Below are positions 1 through 10,626 of a DNA stretch of 64,000 nt, in pieces. The DNA comes from Prinsepia uniflora. Taxonomy: Eukaryota; Streptophyta; Magnoliopsida; Rosales; Rosaceae. The DNA lies in contig CM064868.1 in assembly GCA_032719365.1 (NCBI GenBank), positions 6,668,235 to 6,732,234 of the forward strand, read 5' to 3'. A program made the position numbers and the translations under genes. Below the pieces are notes generated by a model. The model was given only the letters and a program-made list of their open reading frames with translations, was not told where the DNA came from and searched no databases. Each line of letters starts with the position of its first letter. Within the stretch, counting starts at the first letter, position 1.

Positions 1-1181
1 GTTTATCACTCTTACTGGGATGTTTGAGTGGAGCATGATGGGACTAAACTTCTTTTCGAAGTAAATCCCGTATGGTATATTACTCAGGTGAGTAAATGTC
101 TGACGAGGTCGGATATGGTCAACCTTAGATGTGTTGATGTTAGGATTGGCTTCCCTATGAAGTCAATCGAGGGTAATGCATAAATTGTTTGAGCAGGTAA
201 CCGATAGGTTCGGTTTTGGTGCGTTTCGGTAGACGAGAACGATATTTCAGGTTTTGGAATCAGATTTCTGGATGACGATTTAGGATTTGGTTTTGGGAAC
301 TTGAAAGAGGATTTCTGGATTTGGGTTTTGGAATCGGATTCTGGGTGACGATTCAGGATTTGATTCTAGAGCTCGATTGTGGATTTTCTTTTATGGATTT
401 GGATTCGGAATGGTTATTCCAAATGCTAGCTACGGAATAATAATTTCGAATTCGAACTTGGACATGATTATGGATATGATTTCTGGGTTTGAATTTGGGA
501 TTTCTTACGAAATTGCGGATTCGGATTCGGATTTAAAAATGGATAATGGGTCGGAGTTGTAATCTGTCAAATACTGGATTGGACAAATGAACTCCATAAT
601 TGAAACGTAATTGGCTATGACCTAGGTGGTTGTAAGCTGATTGATGGGTAGGTGTACGTACCTGGTACATAGTTCAAGGTACAATACTGGGCATACTTGT
701 GGTGCCTAGTGACTGTATATAGGTTATACCGGTAGTACGTTGGTGAGCGTGTTGGTAGTCGGATTAGTTCCGATACCATTGGATTAGTCGAGTACGTGAA
801 CTGGACATTGGATACTGTGCACTGGGTCATGGTATTCCTGATGGGTCTAGTTACACACAGGTCGAGTGTTTTGTGGTAGTGTTTACTCAGGTTGAGTAAA
901 TTGGTGGTCGGTGTAACCACGAGGGAGTATAGTGTAAGTTTCGACTAGCGACTGTCAAGTGGTGATAGTTTGTCGAGGGTGTTAGTGGTACGTCTGGCTG
1001 CAGACGAGTAAGTATTATTCTGGTTAGGGGGTGTACTAGTGTACATGTGTTGCGAGTTCGATTGTACTTTCCACGAGGTGGATGTGGAACTAGGATAGCT
1101 GGAGTTTCGAGAATGAAACTAATTAAGGAGGGAAGAACGGTTGGATTTAGGTTAGTTGGAATTTCGAGGACGAAATTAATT
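1..1181 (+). mobile_element. Gypsy internal 3' region, non-coding remnant
   Basis: This stretch precedes a polypurine tract and an LTR, so it is the 3' part of a plus-oriented Ty3/Gypsy internal domain. No intact polyprotein is visible. Around 190-210 a short motif (GGTAACCGATAGGTTCG) recurs on the opposite strand near 4,800, which links it to the internal domain lying after the next LTR. About 240-560 resembles the LTR segment at 38,125-38,400 (repeated GGATTTCTGGATGACGATT-type words), so part of it may be LTR-derived. The open frame at 377-562 is low-complexity GATTCGGATT-type sequence and is not a gene. Confidence 0.55.
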
Positions 1182-1193
1182 AAGGAGGGAAGG
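1182..1193 (+). other. Polypurine tract of Gypsy element
   Basis: AAGGAGGGAAGG lies one base before the TG of the following LTR and is preceded by TTTCGAGGACGAAATTAATT. This arrangement is typical of the 3' end of plant Gypsy elements, especially Tekay/Del-like ones, where the tract primes plus-strand DNA synthesis. It marks the next LTR as a 3' LTR and not a solo LTR. A similar purine run occurs about 60 bases upstream, in TTAAGGAGGGAAGAACGG. Confidence 0.75.
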
Positions 1194-1194
1194 T

Positions 1195-3804
1195 TGTAAC
1201 GACCTGTCCCAAATTCCTAGATTAGATTAGTGACTAATCACGATTAGTGAGGCTAATCGGTGATTAGTTAGGCGGAATCGGACGAACGATGCAAAATGAC
1301 CATTTTGCCCCTAATCGTGGCAAAATTGTTGACTTTTCATTAGGGCGGTCAAATGGACTTTGACTGATGACCGTGACGTAGTTCGTGACGTCATGAGTTC
1401 ATATACAGGTGGCACGTTCAATTTCGACGTTCGTGGAAGAAGTTATGATGTTCGGAAGTTTAGGGGCATTTTAGTAATTTTGGTTAAAATGGGTCAAATG
1501 TTGACTTTTTGACGGGGATGTCCGATGGCCGAGGGCCAAGGACCATTACGTAGATCGGGACGATAAGAATCTGTAGACAGGCGGCACGTCGAATTCGGAC
1601 GTTCGACGGCGAAGTTACGATTCACGGAAGTTCCAGGTTACTATTTATGACGACACGTTTTACGAGACAAAAAGTGCAATTTTGTCTCTAGTGGGCCCAG
1701 CTTTTTAGATAGCCAATGGATGAGTGACAAGTGTCACCCATCCACTGGCCAATCTCACACATACATGCACATCATCCCTTGCATTTTGCATCGATCATTC
1801 CCATTTCAACCCAAAAACTCAATCTCCCATTCGACCCCAAAATCCATCCCTTCCCTTGTAACCATAACTGAGACCAGAGAGTGAGAGAGGAGGACTAAGG
1901 ATGGCAGCTGGTGGCTGGAACCGCCGTGGGCAGTGGCTGGAACCCAGAACCCGAGCGGGTACCCGGTAAGCCCATTTTCAATTTTTTTTTGGATTTTGAT
2001 GTTATGGACTGTTTTGGATGATTAGGATGGGTTATTTAGGTTGCTAGGGAGTTTTTAGGAAGGTTTGGATGAAGGTTGGACGTCGGGGAAGCCCTGGGAG
2101 GTTTTGGGATTTTCGAACCGTGAGGGGGAAAATCAAACCGGTCGGGTTTTAGAGGTTTTAAGGCTTCTAATTAATTGGGTTAGGTTCCTAGGACGATTAT
2201 AGGGAGGTTAGGATTGATTAGGATTGAAAACGGTGAAAAACTGGGCCGGAATGAGCTTGAACCGGTCACGCCGGTCCAAGTTGCAGGCGAACCGGACCTG
2301 ACCGGTTTAGACCGGTCGACGCGAGGTTAGGGGGGACACTGTAGCAGACGCGTGGCTCCCACGCGCAGCCACTTCAGGCGGCACGTGCGGGCGCGTGGGG
2401 GAGAATTTGAGGATGGTTCCAACATGTCAAATCATCTATTCGATGTAACGAACATTTTGGGACTGATTTCGAGTCGATCGGACATCGTTTCGATAGGTTT
2501 CGGGATGTCCGAAGGTTGAGGTTCGGTTTTAAAAGTAGTTAGAAAATCGGGAAAATTCAATGAGAGGTTAATGAGGCTGTTAGTAACCCTCTAAATGAAT
2601 TTGGTCATGTTTGGGAGTCCCGGTGACGACGATTGACCCGGGAGACGATTATAGCACGCGTATCGAGGCGCGGCTTCGGACGGTCTGTGAGTGGACCTTG
2701 ATTTCTAAATTGTGATGCATGCATAAATGTTTTATATGTATTTTGGATATGATTTCATGGTGTTGATTTGGATTGTTGTGAATTATATGGTTTCACGCTT
2801 TACGAGGCGATTTATGCTTGCACGTAAATCGAGGTTTTCCGGTTTTACACTGATTTTCCATACTTATGGTTTTGGATATGATTTCATGAAATGGTTTTGG
2901 ATTCGAAAAGGTAAACTCGGGTTCGAAACCCATTTGATTTACGAAATCGAGCACGAGGCCCAGTTGGTTTACGATTCGGACTTGAGGTCCAGTTTCTATG
3001 TGGATTCGGGCCTAGGGCCCAGCTATGTGTTAAAAATGGATTTACGGGTCATGACGGTTTATGGGAACCGGCATGAACCCATAAAAGGATTTTATGGTTC
3101 ATGACTGCTTATGGGGGCCGGGCATGAATCTTCGAAAGGTTTAAAGAATGATTTCAAAAGGTTTTTCATATTTCATCCTTTATATGTGATTGTCTCCTCC
3201 AGGGAGGGTCGTTGGCCTGGGTGGACCCTAGAGTAGTCACGGAGCACTGACTAAGTGGAGTCGCCCCCCAGTTGGGTTCCTTACTCTCAGGATGGGCATG
3301 GTTCGTTACCTCTAGGGAGGGTCATTGATCTACGGACATTGACCTGGGTGGACCCTGGAGAGACTTGAGTTTGAGACCCCGGTTAGCACGCACGTAGCTC
3401 TATTTTACCGTGACAGGTTCTTGGATATGAAATATATTGGATAAACATGATTTCAATTGGTTTGGGAAATTGTGTTTATGATGATAAATGGTTTTGGGCT
3501 GAGATCCCACATATGTTATTGGATAAATGGCTTTCCTATGTATGCATGTTTTTTAGTGAAGGGTATAAAGGTCTTTTATAAATGTATTTTACGAAACTTA
3601 TTACTTTTTGTCCACTCACAGTCTTTCTGTTTTTAATACCCTTCAAGTTGGATACGATGTGGACTGTAGCAGAGACCGAGATATCACATACCTCCTCCGG
3701 ATCCTGGCGTACTCTGATAGCCCGGGAGGGCAAAGGTTAGAAATATCCGACGGGAGCAGGGTCATCCCGCACTAATCTAGGGGGGATTGGGATGGGTCCT
3801 GTCA
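1195..3804 (+). mobile_element. Gypsy long LTR, plus orientation, 3' LTR (2,610 bp)
   Basis: It starts TGTAACGACCTGTCCC and ends GGGATGGGTCCTGTCA, with TG...CA termini. In order it contains a tandem U3 duplication (about 1,370-1,450 and 1,555-1,620, each with a GACAGGYGGCACG core) and a hairpin near 1,714-1,745. Next come a GTAACGAACATTTTGGGACTG block (about 2,446), a CTGTGAGTGGAC motif with a TGCATGCAT box (about 2,684-2,725), degenerate 'GAGGCCCAGTTG' repeats (about 2,930-3,030), the inverse GTCCACTCACAG motif (3,610-3,621) and a conserved U5 end. The flanking 5 bp on the two sides differ, as expected for one LTR of a longer element. Confidence 0.85.
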
Positions 3805-6451
3805 TGTCACTCACTCCGATAGGTTTGATATACTAAGCTGATATTAAATCGGTTTTTCAGTTTACCACTCTAACACATTCCAACTAACAACCATCAGGCT
3901 GAAATGCGTATTCCCACTAAGGGCTATCACATCTAAGCTGACATCCTACTCAACATCTGATTAGGAATTATCCTCTAGATCCTGCCATCACCATGACACG
4001 TACTATAATTGCACAGGATATACTCCAATTTGCGGCATCTATCGGCCTCGATACTCGTATCCGCTAACTCTCTCATTTTCTCATACTCATACTAACTCTC
4101 CTTAGAGTCCCAATACTACCTACTAATCCGAATGTGTCAGATACCGATTAAATTCATCATCACCATATGTCACCACCATCATGACTAACTGGCAACTCCC
4201 GGCTCCACTGCTCTTTCGTTGCGCTACTCTGATCTAGACTCGCTCTCGACTTCTTATATCTTAATTCATGTCACTCAGCGATCTAAGCTGACATCTTGAC
4301 TCATCTCGAGTCTCAACTATCGTCTCACACATCCTGTCGATACACAATCGACCTCTCACCCATCCTGGGTGATCTGGACCACATCGAATACTTGCCTCAG
4401 CAGGAAATAATCATATACATAATCACTAGGGTTCCTCTGGCCCACAAGGCACTAAGCTCTCAGCTCACATAATCTCCGAACCCTCTCAATCCACTCTGCT
4501 CCAAGCACAGTACCCAATGTCCAAACACCATATCATCATGTTAGAACACATCCGATCATAATCCTTGTCAAACTGTCACCATCCCATGTCTATCTAGGAC
4601 TCTACCTGAGGATTCTACCATATCCGTGAAAATGGTCAATCCCAATGTCCAACGTGCATTACTCACTGGTGCACCCACATCACGTCAACTATCAGAGCAC
4701 CACTCGCCCTGCTCACGGACTACGCTCAGGTTTCGTCCAACCATGTACCAATCACGTATTACCGACTCACGTCACCCAGATGTATCAAACTCGAACCTAT
4801 CGGTTACCTGTCACTGTCCAACAACACTCCACACAATAATTCCATCTAAAGTGGTATCAACCCAATCAACATCATGTTCGAGGCATCACTTATACCTCTA
4901 TTCCTGATCGATATCCATGTTTCGTCCTCTTCTCATACTAATTCACATATCCAAATTCAAGACAGAGCAATACCATTCTCTCCGATAACGACCAAACCTC
5001 AGTTTACTCGACTCACAGTCGCCACAATCATCTTAGTCATCTCGATCATCTTGATGGTTACCACACGACTCGATCCACACGCTCCTAGGCGGATACATAC
5101 TAGCTCTCTTAGCCACTATCAACATGACCCATAATACCAACATGGGTCCACTACCTCGGACACTTAATCGTCACATCCGGTGACGCTAAATACCATCTGC
5201 CCTTCAAGTTATTCAAATTTGACTCACCGTCTAAGTGTTCAATTCTTACACCTTCTTTGAACCCTTGACTATCATATCACTCATCATTGACCCACATAAG
5301 GAAACTTAAAGATGATGATATCAAAGTTCATCCGATGTCATCCTACGACACCAAGCACCATCTGCAAAAGTACGCACTCTTCTCCTCGTCTCAATGAAAA
5401 TTTTTCTTGATTCCGAAGTTCCAACCAACCAAACGGAAAAAAAGAAGTTACCTCTTCCGACTCAGAGTATTCTCTGATAATTACTGTAATGCTTAATCCT
5501 TTCCTCCAACTAAACACTTCCATTGATTCTCTTCGGCTTCTTCCACTCATCTCAGTCACTTTCCCTGAGGTAGTGCGGCACACTCGCCAACACCCAAAGC
5601 TCATCTCCTTCTGTGATCGCACTCACTCGTAACCGAGTCGAATCCAGAAATCACTGCTCATACTGTGAGTCACTTACGCACCTCCGTATCCTCGTCATGA
5701 CTGACGAATCTCCATCTTCTCAGTCGTCACTGTAACATGAGCTTGTCCACTTGATAAGACTCGACTACGTCTATCGATAGTAGCGCCTGCCAAAACTGCG
5801 TGCAGACCAACCCTAGAAACACACCGCTATCGAGACTCCATATCCATACGACCAACTTACCGCATGCACTAATCGCTCAACACTTAGTATCCACCGATCG
5901 GTCCACTTTGGGAACCAATCCACAAGTACCAATATCCTAGTAACTTGTTCAATCAATCTCAAACTAGGGTTATCACGAACCCGGCAGCTCACTGCAGCAC
6001 ATCTATCCTGACCTATCCATCGCTCTCGACCCCAAAAAGTCGTCACAAGGGATTAACTGGTACACAACCACCCAATAGCCACAATCTAAGAACCTCATCT
6101 ACTCCTAACTCTACGGCTTCCAACCGTTGGGCCCACAAGAGTTTGGCACTTATTCAGTGTCTAACACTGCACATCCACTACATGTCACAATCGCATCCTA
6201 CCATGCCACACAACATCTATACTGTGGTATCCTCTGCAAGTCGACATCCCCCCGGGATTCGATACACTGAAACACGACATCATGTGTCAATTGAATCCTA
6301 AACCATTACACTTCGAGCCAACATAACCTAACTAGGGTTCGATTCCACCGAATCCTAATACTCGCACCCTAACTCTCAGGTTGATGACAAGCTGTTGCCA
6401 CTGCAGAGACATCACATCCAGCACCTACGTGTCACTCTGAGAGCAACTCAT
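3805..6451 (-). mobile_element. Decayed Gypsy internal domain, minus orientation
   Basis: It lies between an LTR and a minus-strand primer-binding site, so it reads right to left. Segments recur at 27,954-29,163, 56,566-58,232 and 61,329-62,046, always on the same strand relative to their primer site, which supports a shared internal domain. A minus-strand frame at 5,813-6,046 has a counterpart at 28,440-28,685: both contain RERWIG, DNPS.RLI.QVTR and WTD.W.L.VERLV. No reverse transcriptase, RNase H or integrase motif was found. It may be a non-autonomous internal domain or a heavily mutated one. Confidence 0.6.
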
Positions 6452-6463
6452 GCTCTGATACCA
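6452..6463 (-). other. Primer-binding site (initiator Met tRNA type)
   Basis: On the minus strand this reads TGGTATCAGAGC, the standard plant LTR-retrotransposon site complementary to the 3' end of initiator methionine tRNA. It lies a few bases after the CA end of the adjacent LTR fragment, which fixes that fragment as the end of a 5' LTR in minus orientation. Confidence 0.85.
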
Positions 6464-6466
6464 ATT

Positions 6467-6950
6467 TGACAAGACCCGTCCCAATCCTCCTGGATTATCG
6501 TGGGATGTGCCTGCTTCCGTCTAACACCCCGTGTACGACCAGGGATACACTTGTCACCCGCTCGGGGTCCATCATAATACACCAAGATCGGGGTGATATG
6601 TGATGTTTCGATCTCTGTTACAGCCCGTATCCTCTATCAAACTAAATGGTATTAAAAACAAGAAAGCTGTGAGTTGACAAAACAACAGTTTATAAAATCG
6701 CTTATACCGAACATCACATTTATACCCTTCACGTAAAAGCATGCATGCATCATAAAATCAGTTATTAAACCATTTACTTTAACTAAATCATTACTCAATA
6801 AAACAGTTCGACAACCAAAACATTTCCTTCCTAAAATCATCATTAGGGCCTTAGCCCAAACTGTAAAATAAAGTATAGGGGAACTCAGCCCAAAATCAAT
6901 CACGTGGGAACTCAACCCAAAATCATTCATATGGGAACTCAGCCCAAAAC
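6467..6950 (-). mobile_element. Truncated Gypsy 5' LTR (U5 end only)
   Basis: This is nearly identical to 7,007-7,490, the corresponding end of the adjacent solo LTR. It includes the TGACAAGACCCGTCCC terminus, the CATGCATGCAT box and the 'GGGAACTCAGCCCAAAA' words. It stops abruptly at about 6,950, where sequence absent from the other LTRs begins, so the rest of this LTR was lost before or apart from the neighbouring insertion. The direct repeat of about 480 bp is two copies of one LTR end, not a satellite. Confidence 0.8.
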
Positions 6951-7514
6951 TGGTGGTCTTTGACTAATGGTTGGCTAATCAATGGCATGCTCCTCTAGTG
7001 TTTATCTGACAGGACCCGTCCTAATCCTCCTGGATTATCATGGGATGTGCCTACTCCCGCCTGACACCTCGTGTCAGACCAGGGATACACTTGTCACCCG
7101 CTCGGGGTCCATCATAGTACACCAGGATCGGGGGTGATATGTGATGTTTCGATCTCTGCCACAGCCCGCATTCGCTATCAACTTGAATGGTATTAAAAAC
7201 ATGAAAGCTGTGAGTGGAAAAAATAACAGTTTATAAAATCGCTTATACCGAACATCACATTTATACCCTTCATGTAAAAGCATGCATGCATCATAAAATC
7301 AGTTATTAAACCATTTACTTTAACTAAATCATTACTCAATAAAACGGTTCGACAACCAAAACATTTCCTTCCTCAAATCATCATTAGGGCCTTAGCCCAA
7401 ACTGTAAAATAAAGTATAGGGGAACTCAGCCCAAAATCAATCACGTGGGAACTCAACCCAAAATCATTCATATGGGAACTCAGCCCAAAACCAATCTCAG
7501 TGAAACTTCATATC

Positions 7515-7545
<31 letters not shown>
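7515..7545. repeat. (TA)n(GT)n microsatellite
   Basis: An alternating TA run passes into GT repeats inside the solo LTR. The same position in the LTR at 53,692-56,565 also has a TA run (about 56,110-56,142), so it is an inherited hypervariable site of this LTR family. Confidence 0.9.
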
Positions 7546-7546
<1 letters not shown>

Positions 7547-7976
7547 ATATAACCCATCCTCGACATCTCATATACCCAATCAAGAATCCGTCCCGATATA
7601 TCTACAGTATGCATACTACTTGGGTCTCATCTCTGAGTCTACCCCCAGGATCTATGACGTCTGGGAGGACCTGTCTCCAGACCCTGTCCGAGACTATATC
7701 ATATCCCTCACTCCTGGGCATGTGCTCCCTCTCGGAGTCACTCGTCCTAAGTAGTGGATCGTGACACTCCAGGATCATCGACGTCTAGAGGAGACTATTC
7801 ATACGGGAGGGTATATACATATTCACATACTTTCTTTCAACTCATAGTTCAACTGGGTCTCATACCCGAACATCTCAACAGGATTCCTCGAATCCAATTC
7901 AAATCCAAATCTCACAGGGACTCAGCCCAAATTCATATCTCAATAGGGACTTAAGCCCGAATTCTCATTTCATAAA

Positions 7977-8390
7977 CCACAACTGGGACTCAAGCTCGAT
8001 ACCACAATTCAACTAGGCCTCTAGCCTGATATCACAATAACCTGGGACTCAAGCCCGATATCACAATTCAATTGGGACTCAAGCCCGATATCACAATTAA
8101 CTAGGACTCCAGCCCGATATCACAATTCAACTGGGCCTCAAGCCCGATATCACAATCAATTGGGACTCGAACCCGATATCACAATCAACTGGGACTCAAG
8201 CCCGATATCACAACTCAACTAGGCCTCAAATCCGATATCACAATCAACTAGGACTCAAGCCCGATATCACAATCAACTAGGACTCAAGCCCGATATCAGA
8301 ATTCAACTAGGCCTCAAGTCCAATATCAAAATCAACTGGGCCTCACGCCCGATATCATAAATCAATTGGGTCTCAAGCCCGAGTTCATAC
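7977..8390 (-). repeat. LTR-internal tandem array, GGGCTTGAGGCCC type
   Basis: About 15 imperfect copies of a 25-30 bp unit read on the plus strand as GGGACTCAAGCCCGATATCACAAT. Most units hold a small inverted repeat, such as GGGCCTCAAGCCC or AGGCCTCTAGCCT. Equivalent arrays sit at the same place in the LTRs at 29,178, 40,122, 53,692 and 58,233. Confidence 0.9.
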
Positions 8391-9522
8391 TTTCAAATCT
8401 GTCATCAAACCATCATCGAAATACCAGCACGTATAAGCACAATCGAAAATCATAAATTTCGAAATACTTGCAACTACGCGAATACTAAATACCACAATCA
8501 TATGCATTAAAGGCATCTCAAATCATGTTCATAAACTCATATAAAACATTTATGCATGGATCAATTCATAAAACAAATTCCACTCACAGACCATCCAAGA
8601 TGTGCCTCGATATGCGCGCCATAAGCCTCTCCGGGCTAATCACCATTACCGGAGCTCCCAGACCTGTCCAAATCGCACTAGAGAGTTACTAACTACTTCA
8701 ATAAACTCTCGTAAAATGCCCCCTAATTTTTCGGGATTTTTAAACTTATTTTACGTAGGCTTTAAACTTTCAGACACTCAAAATTACCCCGAAACGGTGC
8801 CCGATCGATTCGAAACTTTTCCCAAAGTATGCGTTACATCGAAAGGATGATTTCATACGTTGAAATTATCCCCAAAAAGTGGCCCACGAGCCCCCACGAG
8901 CTGCCCAAAGGCGCTGCGCATGGAGCTCACACGCCTAGGTACTGTTCATCTTTAACCTCCAGACGAACCGGTTCGAACCGATTCTCTGGTTTTTTGGTTC
9001 GACCGAACCGGCGTGACCGGTTCAGTGCCATAACTCACCCATTTTCAACCCGTTTTGACCTAGTTTATTCCTACCTCTTTGTCTCATCATTTTCTACCCA
9101 CCCATGCCCTTAAAAACGTGAAACACGGCCAAAATTTTTACCTTTCTATCAAAGAACCTTCGCCTAGTTTTCTAGCCGTCTATCTGTGCTTCTCCGCCGT
9201 CGAAACCCCCCATTTTTGATCCTACTGTACTCACAGGGACCCCACAAACATCATCCACTCATCAGAAATGGTCCCCCAGCGTTTAAACAAGAACTTCGAA
9301 TTTGAAATCACAAAAGGGAGTTAACGGGTTTTACCTCTTCCCGGGGCTCCACTGCCGTCCACTGAGGTTTTTTCCTCGACCAGCCATCATCAACTCACCC
9401 TCACCCTCACTCTCTTGGCCTCAACTGAATCAAATGGGGAAGGGGTTGATTTTGGGGCTTTCGGGTTCATGATGGTCGAATGAGAGAAAGGGGATGGATA
9501 TACATGTATGGGTGTTTGTGAG

Positions 9523-9556
9523 CAATGGATGAGTGACACTTGTCACTCATCCATTG
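9523..9556. repeat. Conserved U3 hairpin (16-bp arms)
   Basis: The arms CAATGGATGAGTGACA and its exact reverse complement are separated by two bases (CT). Related hairpins occur at about 1,714-1,745, 31,418-31,451, 42,729-42,754, 54,024-54,055 and 58,744-58,777, always in U3 about 350-550 bp from the LTR start. The conservation suggests a regulatory or structural role in the element promoter. Confidence 0.85.
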
Positions 9557-9903
9557 GGCCTGTTTCAAAATATATTGGCCCACTTAATGAAAAATGGTAC
9601 ACATCTCGTAAAATGTGCAATAGTACCTCAAAGCTTCCGTGACCCGTAACTTTCTCGTCGAACGTCCGATTTCGACGTGCAGCTTGTCTACAGACTCGTA
9701 TTGACCCGATCTACGTAACGGTCTTCGGCTCTCGTGCATTGCACCTCCCTGGTCAAAAGTTAATTTTTTACCCTCGTCCAAGGGCAAAATCGTAATTTCG
9801 CCCTGAACGTCCGATAAGCCTCGACTAATCAGGGATTAGTCATGTTAATCCTCGATTTAATATTAATTAATCCCAAAACTTTGGAACGGGTTGTTACATT
9901 ATC

Positions 9904-10626
9904 TCTGTTTGCTCAGCTCTTGTGGCTGCTTTGTGTTTTTTTGCTTTCCTTACATGCCTTCCTTTGTCGAACCCCTTACACCACCTCATCTTCATCCAAA
10001 CTTCCTTCACCTACATATATCATCTCCCATAAATCCATGCCCTTGGATATGTTCCATCTTCAGTATTTTTGGTGGGTGCTTTGACAATCTATGCTTGATG
10101 TTGCTTCTCATCTACAACCTTTCCCTAAGTCTGTAATTCTAATTTGTGTTGTCCGAGTTGGTAGTTTATTGGTCAATCCTGATGTCATTGATCTTTTGAG
10201 TATGTTGATCTTTAATGACTTTTCGTCTCTAAAATATGTTCTTCATATTGCTATTCTCACTTATGGTGACTTGGTTGTGTTTTGCAGTGGGGCAAACAAC
10301 TCATCGATGACGTCCGGTGGTGTGCCAACTTAGTTTCTAGGGTTTTTGTTGGGTTTGTTTTGTGGTTTGGGTTTTATCTTTGTTTTCAGGTGGATCTGTT
10401 TTTATCTTTTTTAATTGAGCCTTTTAATTTCCGAATTTTGTATTTGGGCTCTTCTAGTTTGTAACTCTATTGGGCTTGGATATGGGCTCAAGGGCCCAAA
10501 ATGCTTTCCATACAATATATTGCCTCTGTGATCGAACACGGTGGATGGTCAAGTTCAGGTTCGCAGACACAAACAGAAACACTGCGCGCTTTCCCTCCTC
10601 ACCCTGTCACTCCATAGTCCATAACT
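9904..10626 (+). promoter_or_regulatory. LPXD upstream region
   Basis: This is single-copy-looking DNA between the solo LTR duplication and the LPXD start codon. It should contain the promoter and 5' UTR, since no other gene lies between. T-rich sequence runs from about 9,920 to 10,460 and a more GC-balanced stretch from 10,480 to 10,620. Open frames here (9,842-10,464) overlap on several frames and have no recognisable domain. No convincing TATA box position can be fixed. Confidence 0.4.

Larger units (their letters stand above)
7007..9898 (-). mobile_element. Solo Gypsy LTR (2,892 bp), TSD TTATC
   Basis: On the minus strand it starts TGTAACAACCCGTTCC and ends GGGTCCTGTCA. It is flanked by a perfect 5-bp duplication, TTATC, at 7,002-7,006 and 9,899-9,903. 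With no internal domain this is a solo LTR, left by recombination between the two LTRs of a full element. It carries a tandem array at 7,977-8,390, a 34-bp hairpin at 9,523-9,556 and both halves of the inverted CTGTGAGTGG motif (about 7,207 and 8,582). It lies about 730 bp upstream of the LPXD start codon and may affect that promoter, which I infer only from distance. Confidence 0.93.

Noticed and set aside
6467..7490. Direct repeat of about 480 bp taken as a satellite or segmental duplication
   Set aside because: The two copies are the U5 ends of two LTRs; one LTR has its own TTATC duplication.
7977..8390. Regularly spaced repeats resembling a CRISPR array
   Set aside because: The 'spacers' are nearly identical to each other, the units drift gradually, the same array recurs inside other LTRs, and the genome is a plant.
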